Source: Lycocorax pyrrhopterus obiensis (Eukaryota > Chordata > Aves > Passeriformes > Paradisaeidae). Taken from it: a DNA stretch of 64,000 nucleotides. Of this stretch, positions 1 to 11,900 are shown piece by piece. The stretch is from assembly GCA_014706295.1 (NCBI GenBank), contig JACSVZ010000008.1, forward strand, positions 21,803,659 to 21,867,658. The letters are read 5' to 3'. A program made the position numbers and the translations under genes. The notes below the pieces were generated by a model, which saw only the letters and a program-made list of their open reading frames with translations, did not search any database and had not been told where the DNA came from. Numbering within the stretch: position 1 is the stretch's first letter; each line of letters begins with the position of its first letter.

Positions 1-3000
1 ATAGTGAGAGCCCAGACACAAAATTCATTGTGAAATGACTTCTGCTAATATTACAGAAAGCTTTCTAAAGCATATAGAAAAATCTAGAATCAAAAACTTG
101 AGCCTGTATTTTTGCACATAGTGCAGTAAGAAGAGCCATCTATTTAGTGAAAATCCCAGAAAATACATTACAAAGAGACTTTTTATTAATCTCAGCAAAG
201 AGAGGAGAAAATTCTGCAGAATTCCACCAAAATGTTCAAAACAAAGCCAAAAGAACATGAGCTGAGAGCACCCTCTTCTGATCATTGTTTTGTTCTTCAA
301 GTTCTGGGTAAAATACTTTCTGCATATGTTATAAAATTCCAGTGACCTGCTCTTTATCAGAATCACAAATACATAATCTGCTTGGGAGATGAATACAATA
401 AATTTGTTTCGGCTACAAACTAATTTTTTTACTTTAGTTGTTCTTTTTTTTTTTAAATGCAAATACGAAGCCAGGTCTTCCAGTAACTCTTCCCCCTTGT
501 ATGTTCCAGTTTGATTTCCATAAGGCTGCCCAGGGCCAGAGGTGCAGGGGCAGGCTGATTTTTTATTTAGTTCATGCCACCAAGAGAGATTTAAATTCAG
601 ATTAAAAAAAAAAAAAAGCCAATCCGATTCTAAAAGAGTGGGTTTACAAAGATTTACAAAGATGAAAGAAGAAGCAGAGAATGGGGAAGAATAAGAGCAA
701 GAGGAATATTAGGAACATAAATATTTTTCTCTAGATATAGCAGTGTCATTTTTGCAGTATTCTCTCAGAGACCAAGCTGAAGATGTAAATTTTAACTCCC
801 ACTGTAATTCAGAGGAACAAAACAGAAAGACAGCAGTGCCTCTGACCTTGTACCTCACTTTCAGTCTCTGAGGACTGGAGAAGAGAAGTAACTCATGAAT
901 ATTAGAGCTAATGAAGCTTGATTTTCTCCAGATTTTTGGTTCAGTGTTGATTGACTCTCATGTCTGGAAGATGTAAATTGTGACTGAAGCTTGTTCTGCA
1001 TTTGAGACACTTAGGTGTGCCCTCTTCAGTGTGTATTCTCTGGGATTTAAAAAGACTCCAGCTCATGCTGTAGAGTTTTTCTCAGTGGGTACCTCTCAGA
1101 TGTTTATCTGACCTGGACATCTATTTACATAAATCTTGTAGGAACATCCTGTCTCTGAGATTTCTGTTCTGTTATCATGTTTCATAAAAGTACAACAACG
1201 GGTTCAAAAATTAGATAGCATGGACTAGTGAGCAGATATATATTGATACATCTAACTCCTTATTAAATCTCCGAAGATTTTCACTAGAGAGCCCTTGATA
1301 GGCAGAGGTGTGGGGAGTGGTTCCCCTTGGTGTAGGGAGTGATTCAAATCAGAAGTGAAGCCCCAAGGGGTAAAGGGAGTGATCAGCCATGGCCAAGAGT
1401 CTCCTGCAGTGCAGATGAGGAATTTCAAGATGAGTGATCCCATCTCTCAGCAGGAGAGGCTGATGTACCAGCGTGCACTCCCAGTATCACACAGATTGGA
1501 AACCAATAGAAATTAAATTGGGAGATACAGGCACAATCCTATTATGTGATAAGGAAACCAGGGTGGACAGAGACAGCACAGAGATAAGAGGGTCATGAAA
1601 ACTAGCAGAGTAATTTGGGTCTGAGAAAGTGGATGCACTTTTCACCAGATGCACTCAGCCACGCTGGATTGCAAGATGAGGCTTGTCCTTGTCAAAATAC
1701 AATAAATTGGCCTCTTCAGCTTTCTCTACATTTAAGGTTCTGGCATGAACCACTTTAGACAAACATGGATTGATGGCTGCATTATAAACAGGAATGACAC
1801 AGAACCAGGATGATGCTGAAATATCATTAAAATTGATGATTTTGGCTTGTTCGTCTGTCATCTCTAGTTCAGCACGGCAGTGCGTCTGGAGATCTGACAT
1901 TATCACAGGACAATGTAGAGCCTTCTGGGAAGGAAAATGCTAGAGCTGGAAGACAGGCATATGCAGAGATGCAAAACATCCAGGAACAACTTTTGGTCCT
2001 GCTGGTAGAGAGCTGTGTTGTGATTCAAGGTATCTGACAGGAATGAAATCCAGCTCAGGCTGTTGCATGCACTTGCTTACAGAAACAGGAACCTACAGCT
2101 GGGCTGTGGAAACAAAGGGTCAGGCACTGTCCAAGTCTCCTTAAAAGGTAATGTGTGGCAACCCAAGGCAAATGCAATGCTGAGTTATTGGCCCAGAGGT
2201 GGTAATTTAGAAACTGGGATTTTAGGTTGTTACAGTAGAAATAAAGGAATTGGCTCTTCTTCCTTTTGAGTGTTTACAGAATCATAGAATCATAGAAGAG
2301 CTTCTATAGAGGAGGCCTTAAAGACAATAGAATACTCAGTTGGAGCTGTATAGAAGGAATGATCAACCACAGAAAGTCTTTACCATTACCCAGCAGCTGG
2401 AATGTGCTGGAAAGGACAGTAACAGAAGGGGGAGTTTGCATTTTTGAGTCTGGCCATTTGTTACACCTGGAATAAGAACAGTAGCACATGTAAGAATATG
2501 TGAGTTTAAAATGGTGCAGGCACAGCCATGTAGTTGGCATCCCTAAGGGATCCTCTACAGAAATTATGGAAATCTCCAGAGTTATCAGTTCTTATTATCA
2601 GGCTTCACAAAATGTGGACCAGCACTACATGAAAAGGTTGTTCAGTAGAATTAAAATTATCCTGGGGCATAGGAAGCATCAGACTTCAAAGTTACTGGTT
2701 ATTTGCACATCATACTTTAGTTTTTTTCTTTTAATGAAAAAAAATTACAAAGCTCTCAGAATCTTTCATTATGAAAGAACCTCAAAAGTAATGATACTTG
2801 AGCACAGTACTTTTACAAAGATGATAAAGAATAAAGAGGAAAGATAAAACAATGCTCAATCTCTCATATTCCTGGTAAAGACATGGAGAGCAAGGTTTGA
2901 TTTATATTTACCGAGTTATAAAGTTTCTTCCGACTTAATCTGCTACATTATTACTTTGAGGTCAACACTGTCAGTTCTGTTCTCTGAAATGCACTAAAGG

Positions 3001-6000
3001 GGAATCAAGGTAAACAAGGATTGGATTGGATCCTTTCAGCCAACTCATATACTGAGCACAGGGTAGAAGATTTTCATATGGATCTTTTCTTCACAAGCAT
3101 GGAAATACCACCAAAAAATCGCCCACAAAAATGACAGTTGCATTCATTAGATATCATCTAAAATATATTGCTGTGAATGGAAAGCACTTTGATTAGCACT
3201 GACTTAGCAACATGCACATCGTAGTTCAGCATATGAGTCGAATGGATCAGCATTCAAATGCATATAATGAACAGATGGTTCCTGTAGAAGAGACAAATGC
3301 TGTGGTTTTGGTCACCTTGTACTGGCACTCATTCAAAGCAGGTGCTCCATAAACCAAGACTGGAGCTGGACCAAAATGAACTGGCTTCTAACAAAACTGG
3401 GACATAGAAAAGGAGGAGACAATCCCCTCTCTCTTCTCCAAGAATATATGAGTGCTTGCAGTGCCAGCTTTGCCCGTGGTGACCAATCTCACAGGTTTGT
3501 TACTGTTTCTGAGAGGCAATATCATTAACTTTAACATGAGGACCAGGGGCACTGACAAGCTGAGCATGTCAGTATGTAATTCAGGTTTGAATTCCATTTT
3601 ATACTCTCATGTTAATTTTTTTTCTGATTTTGTCAGTTTGTTCTGTGTCCAAAGTGGCCAAGCCCCACGCAGAACCAGAGCTGCTATTCTGAATCTATTC
3701 CTGATCTGACTTAAAAGCAGAAAGATTAAATTCCTTGCCTTTAGGAGAAATCAAATAAACCTGGCATCAAACCTTTTCACTGCCTAGGTTCCATAGTTAC
3801 CTGCTACAGCAAGGAAAGTAACAGTAGTGGAGATATTTATGTGTTTTTATAGATGAAGTTATCCAGTGGTTAAATCTGGATTAAACTTAAATTCAGAGCA
3901 GAATTTCAAAGTCAGTCAGGGTCATGGTTTGTGCGCACATGTGATGATGTTAAAATCTTCTGGGGTTTCTTGTCTTCTGAAGTTTTGTCTGTGTTTGATC
4001 TGGAATAGGAAAACAGGGTCCATTCCAATTTGGAAAGAAACCCAGAACCCGAACTATATGAGTAAACTCACATCATGAGACTGAAATGCCCCCAAATGCC
4101 CCCTTATCCTTCTCTTTCTGAGGATGGAAAGTTTGACAGTCAGATGAGACTGGGGAAGAAAGATGTCTCCAGATGGAAAATGATGAAAAGCTGAATTTGG
4201 CAATATTATTAAAGCGGACCCCTGGTTTAATTATAACTTTATAGAACAAGTGATGGCAAATCCATTACAGAGTTTGAATTTATGTCCAGCTTGTCTGCTT
4301 TAAACACTGCCAAGCACCCAGTACGTACAATAAGAAGAATCCACTCCAGTTTTCAGCTCTCAGGTTGAGATGGCTTGTTCTTGCAGTGACCTGTTAATCA
4401 GCCCAGAATACTCTCACAGCTCACCTTCCCATCTTTTCAACCAGCCCTCTTTCAAGGGAAATTTTCCAAAAGATTGAAATTGGCTTTTAAAATTATCTCG
4501 ATCTTTGTGACAACTGTTAGCAGTATGCCAGTGAATTACCTGGGAACATTTATTTAGGATTCATAAATCTTTATAGGGAAACTGTTAATAGAGCCACTAT
4601 TCTGCCTCCTTTGAAATACCGAGGTGCTGTAATACTTTGATTTGAAACATTATAGCCTGCAGGAGAAAACCTTGACATAAGGATAGAAAATTCATGCTAA
4701 AAACACAAGGTACTGCAGTCATGCAGTTACTTTGTGGACTGGAAGAATATGCTCAATTTCAGTGGCTAAAATGGTGGAAACAACATCAGGATTTGAGAAG
4801 CCTGAACTTCAGTGTGAAAAATAGTCCACCTGACAATGCTGTCCTGCCTGACTTTAATTAATCTGTCAGTACAAACATGACCTAGTTACCACAGTACAAA
4901 TGTCAGCTTGTAACAGCTTTTCCCCAGAGCCCTCCTTAACTAGCATTTGCCATTTACATTTGCTCATTCAATGATGAAGAGCAGTTAATGAGCTCCATCT
5001 ACTGCTGCACGGAGTGAATTGTACCAGCAGCGCCAGCTCCCCAGTACCTCCTCAGGCTGCACTGGGAGAGGTGCTCCGGGCACTGCTGCACCACGCCACG
5101 GGCAAGGGCTCTGAGCAGAACATTCACCTCTTTCTGTTTCTTGTTCTGTTTTTCTGTCATCAGCTTTACTGTTACGTGGGTTTTCTTTAATCTATAATCT
5201 TCTAGGTAATTTCCTTTTGAATTGCAAGGTGACAATGTGGGGCATCTTTCTTTCTTTTTTTTTTGAATATATTTTCCCATGCAAAAAGGCATAACAGTTC
5301 TCTTAAAATAATTAGCACAAAAAACTAAAGAGGCTTACAAAGCAGGAAAGTTTATTAAAGTTACTGCTGCACTCCTAATAAACAAGGCCACTGTGCTGAA
5401 GATGGGTACTTAGATCAACAGATGTATGTCCTTATCTTATGCTTTCCATATGTGTTGACTGGAGTATTCAGATGGGATATTTAGTTGTTTATGTCTTAAA
5501 AGAAATTATCTGATAGTGATTTAAAATGACTTCTTTGTTTATGAGAGGGTTAATGAATAAGGCGTTCTAAAACCTCACCTTCCTTAGTATTTCCCTCTTG
5601 ATTTAGGTGGAATATTTCAAATACTCTCAAAGTATCACAACTGGCATCACAGAAAGCAGGCTGCAGGAGATACTTACCTAAAGCATAGCTGAATCAGAAA
5701 AACACCAGATAACTGACTAAGTGGAAAGGTAGCAAGGATTAATACCTTTGTATGTCTAAAATCTAAAAAAAAAGAATAAAATATTATATCTGATTAAATA
5801 TCTCAGCATAGGATTTTATTTTAGTAATGCTTTTCCATTAAGAAAGAAAACATCAAAGATCTTGCTATGGTCAGAGATGTTTTTCTAGTCTGCACAATGC
5901 TTAAACACCTATGAGATGGCTGCTGAATCAAGCAAAAGACCAGGCTTGGAGACGTTCCACAAACGAAGGAAAGTTATTCCTCAGGCTGGCTGCTGCCCTC

Positions 6001-8347
6001 AGATCCGTGGAAAGCAGGGCACATCCTGCTATCAGCAAAGCAAACTACATGAAGATGCATCATCAGTTCCTGTTGTAACCCCCTTCACCTGCCTCGGGTC
6101 CCTTGTTCTGCATCTGCCTCAAGTGATCTCAAAATACAACAAGACATTTCTGAATTATGAGTCTGAGAAGGTCTCTGATTAGAAAACACTAAAATTGAAG
6201 TAAGAAGCTCAACTATCAACCAGTAAATGGTTGCCAAAAGTCCAAGGTCTTTTCATCAGATATGAAACCAAAGACATTTTCATTCCTCAGCCTCAGCTCT
6301 GGCCCCTGCTCTTAGCACTGAAAGAGACGTCCCCTCTCTAATTTTCCTCTGAGTGTAGCGATCAGTGAATTGTTTGTGAAAGTTACATCTTATGGGAGCC
6401 TTTCTGACTAACTCCAAGGGATTTAGGAGTTTCTAGGGACAGAAATTATGTTTGAGCAGGATTCAAACGCCATTCTTCAATCTTCATACACCACACTGGA
6501 AATCTGCTGGGAACATCTTTTACAACAAATTCACATTGAACCAAGTTTTATTTTTGAAATTAGCAATTAATTCACAACTGTACAAAGCAGAATAATAAAT
6601 AATCTGGCTGTGCAGTCAACTCTTTCATGAAAACATGGGGGGCTTCAGTGTCTAATGCTGCTTACAATTAGCACATCAGTGGGAAAACAGACCCTGTTTT
6701 CAGCTAGTGCACTGTAAATAAAGTTGCTCAGACCTTCAATAGCTTTTAAAAATAATATTTAAGGTGAATTGTCTCCAAATTAATTGGAAGCTACAAAACT
6801 CTAAATGCTTACTTTATGCTTGCTGTAAATGTAAATCCCAAATTTAGTGTTAACACGAAAGGTAACTATTTGAAAAAATTCGGGAACAACGTAAACTTCA
6901 AATTTAAGAAACCAAGTACAGAGATTTAACATTTGTCTTCTGCAAATTTTATGGGAGTAGGAATTGGAAAGAAATCTGTGAGTCCAGTTTCACACCTCCA
7001 AGAAAAAATGTCATATAACCTGTTCCTGAATAAAGGGGTTAGGGTTAAATATTCAATAGCAGAATGTTAAATAAAAAAAACAGATTTTTTTTGGCTTCTC
7101 ATTAACACAGGCAGTCTTGATTTCTTGAATGTATTTACTTTCCTATGAGAGTCAGAATAGCCACAAGGTACAAAGAGCCACTAGACTGTTCTTGAAGTTG
7201 CTTTGCCTCAATAAGCCTTGCAAAAGGCATTACTAATAACAGCAGAGAAACAAATTTTCAGTAGTCAACCACTAGAAAATAAAAATACTGAGGGGATTTT
7301 AGTGACCTAATAATTGTCTACTAGTGTGCAATGATTTTTATGGATTTAGATGTGAGCAAGGGCAAATCTGTCTCACGCTGGTATTTTGCACTTTCTTCCT
7401 TCTTACATGATGGTGTTCTTCACAGGCAGCACCCGGGTGAGAAGGTGTGTCCAAGACTGTCCATGTTGGGGGAGCTTTTTTAATGCATATCTATGTGTGC
7501 AGTGAGTCTGAGCACCAGAAATGCCAAGATACACAGTGTATAAAAGCAGAAGCACACATTCATACCTATATATGCAACAGACACATATATTATGGTCAGG
7601 AAAAAGGTGTAATAATAAGCGCCTTTAAACTTCCATGCTGCAGTATAGGAGACAGGCTTGCAATATGTGTCAGTGAAGTAACCATTGGAAAGACTGTTAA
7701 GGTTTTCATCACCTGTAACCATTCTCTCACATGGGTCATCATTTTATCTGTGTAAAACTTTTCCAATTTTATCAAGAGCTATTGCACATCCAGGGTTTTC
7801 TTCTCTATTCACGAGGTTTTCCACCTTTATGTGAATTTTTTTAATGGCATAGGATTCAAGAGGAATTTACTAAGCTGAAAATTAGGCATATCAAATTTTT
7901 CCTCTGCATAGTAGTTACCCAGGCAGTTGTGACTGAGCAGAGTACAGAGTACAAACGTCAGGATAAATTGCCATATTCCACTAAGTGCTGGCCAATACCT
8001 AAGCAAGTCCTCACTCAGGGAAATATATCTCTCTGGATGTAAACCTTTTGGCTCCAGTCCATTTCCATAGTCTGCCCTGCACTTACCGAGAAAAGCCATT
8101 GATGTCTCTGGGAGTTCTGTCTAAAGACGAAGAGGAATCTCAACATGTATTTGTGACCTTACAAAGAAGAACAGATTGCTTGGTTTGTGTTGGTAGCTCA
8201 TGTCTTCAAAACTGTTTCTTGCTACGTGGCAAAACCACTTTGATCTGCAAGTAAACATTTTCTTATATAATCTGGAAAATTTATTCATAATTGACAAAAC
8301 TAGAAGGAACCGAGTACAGAAAGCAGAAAAGGAAAACAACATTTCAT
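1..8347. other. Intergenic sequence downstream of GABRP
   Basis: AT-rich sequence with no recognised gene. Besides a CR1 scrap at about 2.28 kb I see only short open frames in overlapping frames on both strands, without conserved motifs. The longest, 145 codons at 25-462 minus, is Lys/Leu/Phe-rich and of a length expected by chance in a window this size. Confidence 0.65.
2277..2335 (-). mobile_element. Short CR1 3' terminal scrap
   Basis: AGAATCATAGAATCATAGAA at 2279-2298 is the reversed form of the CR1 terminal (ATTCTATG)n repeat. The next 30-40 nt could be a decayed CR1 tail. The fragment is very short, so only the terminal repeat is firm. Confidence 0.6.
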
Positions 8348-8672
8348 TTTATTTTTACATTTATTCAATGCAGTTCAGAAACAAGTATAATATAACTCTT
8401 ATTTTACAAAGTTGACCATTAAATATTAAAAAAAGGATTTATTGGCCTTTGATAAGTAGTTTTGTATGAGACATGCATGCTAATAGGAAGCCAGTTTTGG
8501 ATGACAGACATTTAAAAGCAGAATAGTGAGTTAACAAAATTTTCAGACACACTTGAAAAGACGGCATGTCCTTCCATATCCTTTTATCCAAATGTAACTT
8601 CTCCATTTTTCTGCAACTTGCCCTCCCACGTCCACTTTCTAAACTTTAAACTAATTTTACAAAATAAAATAT
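8348..8672 (-). other. GABRP: Probable GABRP 3' UTR
   Basis: This is the sequence directly after the stop codon. Reading on the minus strand, AATAAA hexamers occur at 8443-8438, 8365-8360 and 8353-8348, with another at 8285-8280. The first would give a 3' UTR of roughly 250 nt. Which one is used cannot be told from sequence alone. Confidence 0.5.
8438..8443 (-). terminator. First candidate poly(A) signal of GABRP (AATAAA)
   Basis: This is the first canonical AATAAA on the minus strand downstream of the stop. Other copies at 8365-8360 and 8353-8348 are equally canonical, so this is a candidate rather than a proven site. Confidence 0.4.
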
Positions 8673-8984
8673 TTAGAAATACAAATAATACACCCAATAA
8701 AGTACATTAATTATGATGAATGATAACGGGAAAGAGAATCTGGCATAGTTGTCTATGTGGTAAGGATTTTTAACATGGAAGCAATCAAAGATACAGAAAA
8801 GTCTTTTCATTACTGACATTGCTAAACTACACACACTGTGTTGACTTCTCTCCCTTTGTCTGTCAGCGCTGGTTTGTCTGCTTTTGTTTGAATCAGTCTT
8901 GTTCGTATTGTCAGGGGCACTGCAACTGTTTGTCACTGCTGCCAGGACTCCATTCTTCTCTTCTTCAGCATCATCATCAACAAT
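8673..8984 (-). CDS. GABRP: GABRP last coding exon (TM3-TM4 loop, TM4, stop)
   Basis: 312 nt from acceptor TCCCTATCAG to a TAA stop, in phase 0, encoding 339-441. It opens with an acidic stretch, [12 protein letters not shown], then a Ser/Asn-rich loop with basic patches ([14 protein letters not shown]). A Cys-rich juxtamembrane segment [15 protein letters not shown] precedes TM4, [19 protein letters not shown]. The C-terminal YWVYYLYF resembles YWAYYMYF of human pi. The loop itself looks much less conserved than the rest, as expected for this family. Confidence 0.93.
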   Translation of the reverse strand: MVDDDAEEEKNGVLAAVTNSCSAPDNTNKTDSNKSRQTSADRQRERSQHSVCSLAMSVMKRLFCIFDCFHVKNPYHIDNYARFSFPLSFIIINVLYWVYYLYF

Positions 8985-11900
8985 CTGATAGGGAACAAAA
9001 CAGCAGATACTTAAGTGCATGTTTCATCACCTGTTTACTTTAGAGCTGCAGCAAATGGGATTTTTCTTATGACTCCTCCTCAATCTCACTCCTCGACTTC
9101 AAGGACAAGCACGTACATGCACCAGACAGCTCCTTTCAGCTTTCAAAGCCTCCATTTATGGGGAAAACATTGACTTAAGCAACACCATGCAGCAAAAGCT
9201 TTTGAAGGACTCTCAAGTAAATCTGGATTTGTTGTAAGTATGGACAAGGAACTTTGCCTAAGACAGCAGCAAATCCCTGATATGCACAACAGTAAACTGT
9301 CTTCGGCTCAGGGCAAATACTGGCAAAGGTTAGCACGAAGAAAGTGTGAAACCAAAGCCCCAGCCTGGAGATGGAGAAGGTGGAGGAGCTGCCAGTCCAG
9401 CCAGTTGAGCTGGTTGCGCCCCAAATCAAGCACCCCAGGATACAAGACACTCTCCTTGTGTGCAATTGGCTACTTTATCTTGGTGCATTGTGATAAAAAT
9501 CAAGTTACTTTAAAAATAAAGAGGGACAAGCCCCACCCACAGCTGATTTAATACTAAATAGCATGTGATATTTTCTGTTAAGTCCTGAAACCCCTGCTTT
9601 AAGTTCAAAGTTATGCTAGGGTTAAGAATATTTTTATGTGCTTCACTGCATCAAGACAGGTCTTTGGAGAATGTTGTATAAGCCTTCTGGTGGGTTTTGT
9701 TTCTTTGATTAGAAATGGCTCAGAGCCATAAAGTTCATGTATGAAATCTTCACCCTTTGAAGTCAGCGGGTTTTCTGTTACTGACTCAGAGGACACAGGA
9801 TTAGACATCAGCTGCAGCTTCAGCTCTAAAACTTCCTTGGAATTTCTGGGGTATTTGGCTTGGTTTGGGATATTGCAGAGACACCAGTAGAAACAAGCTA
9901 GAAAGATTGGCTCCAATTTTGTATCTGAACTAAACCTTATTATGCATACTTGGAGGAGGGGTCGTTTTAATTCAGGTAGGCATACATATGATTTTAATTT
10001 TCTCCTGATAATTTTATTACCTCCCAAATCAGCAGGTGGCATAAATGTAAGACAAGTCTAAAAAAATTATTTGTGAAACGTAGAATGCAGAATCTCTTTC
10101 TTTTGACCAACTTCCTTTTTTCCATTTGCGTCATTAGAAGAAACAGTTTCCACAAGGACTTTTGAAAGGTTAAGATGTACATCCCTATGTGCAGTCAGAC
10201 AAAAAGCTCATTTAGAAATACCCCAGCTATTACAGTCAAAGAAAGCTCATTAAGCCACCTAAGTGGTCTCCATGCTGGTACAGAATTGCTCGTCTGCTCA
10301 GGGTACATGTATACAGCACGAGCCTTGAGTCTTCCTTCATCTAAAATTACTGACACTCTTGAAAATTAAAGTGGAGTCTGGACAATGTTCTCAAACTGCT
10401 GTGAATCAGTGAAGCAGAACAAATGGAGCTAGAAAAGGGATTATTACAGCTTTCTACTTTCAATCAAAAAAAAAAATCTGGGATATTTTATTTGAGAGAG
10501 AGAAACGTAGCTCAACACAACATACCATCCTAAAAATACACTGACCAAAAAACCTTGTCATCCTCCACCTGGCCTCCCACACCTCTGTGCAAAAGGCTGG
10601 GATAAAAATCTGCCTATAAAGCATTAAGAGGATCAATCTATAAAACTCCAGTCTGAACCTTAAATAATTCCCAGGGTAGGACTAAAATTCAAACCTCGAG
10701 TTTTTACTTGGGGCCTGACTCTGTTATAAATATCTCTCTCTTCTGCTTCAAAAAGTTCAGGCAGCTGAGGGGAGTGCTGGGGATGGCAGAGGAGCCTTTG
10801 TCAGCAGTGCCTGGCACTTGAAACAAGGCACCAGAGCAACAGCCCAATGAATGCACTCAGCACTTCAAAAGTTAATAAAATAAAGGAACCTGACAGAAGA
10901 GTCCTGATTTTTTTTCCCCAGCTTTCATTTTTCAGAAACGGGGGGAAAAAGCAGAAAAACATCTGTACTTCAAAACCATCAGGATTTGGGGCATTGCTCA
11001 GTATAAGAATCTATTTTTCTCTCAGGTAGGGCTGGCTACAAGTTGTTCAGAATTAGTTTTATTTCAGAGCATGAAAGGACATTGTGTACGTGCCATTTTT
11101 CCTTTCTCACAACTGCATGTGAGCAGTTCCCAGGAGGCTGATGCGTTATTAGGCTGTTCTTGACTCCTTTCAGCTCCCCAAGGGGCAGTTCCTACTTAAG
11201 CAGAAAATACCGTAAGCGGCGCATATGTACAGGATTCTGTTTGCAGTGCAACAAGGCAGGGCTCTTGCAAAACACAAAAGTGCTGTATCACACTGCCTGA
11301 AAAGGAGAGAGCAAGTCTAGAAGAGAACCATACCTACTAGTTTATAAAAAGCTGCAGTCTTACAGAGTGGGTTTATCAAGGGACTTTTCCAGATTGTTAT
11401 GGAGAACTGAGCATGACGAAAGACTAAGCTGGTTTACATTATATCAAAAAAAGAAATTGTGTTGTGAGTGTTCAGCTGTGACTCCAATTTTAAATGTCAT
11501 ACTAGGTTTTTTCGGGATGCCAGCTGTCAATGAGGAAATGGCAGCTGGCACTAAGAAGGGCTCTGTTTGGATACCAAATCGGTACCATCCAGGAAAGGTG
11601 CTGTACATCACCCAGAAAGCACTGTACTGTGCTACTGTGGCTGCTGTTTATACTAAGTGAAGTGTTTGCTGACATCCAAGAGCCAGCAGAATTGAGGAAA
11701 GTTGTCACTTTCACTGGATAATAAAGCTGCCCAAGTTTAAAAATATTTCAGCCTAGAGTGTTGCACACCTGGAGCTTATGTGGTGTTCATAAAGACTGCA
11801 TGAAGCTTGCACAGAAATACCTCAGAGGCTGAACACCACACCTGCAAAATTATTTTCAGTTTTCAAACTGTTCTCCGTCCTGCCTTACAGGTGGAGGTTT

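Noticed and set aside
25..462. 145-codon minus-strand open frame at the left edge
   Set aside because: Low-complexity Lys/Leu/Phe composition and no motif; consistent with a chance frame in AT-rich DNA.
9611..10042. 143-codon minus-strand open frame in the last GABRP intron
   Set aside because: No recognisable domain, no matching splice phase that improves the receptor, and its length is within chance expectation for the window.
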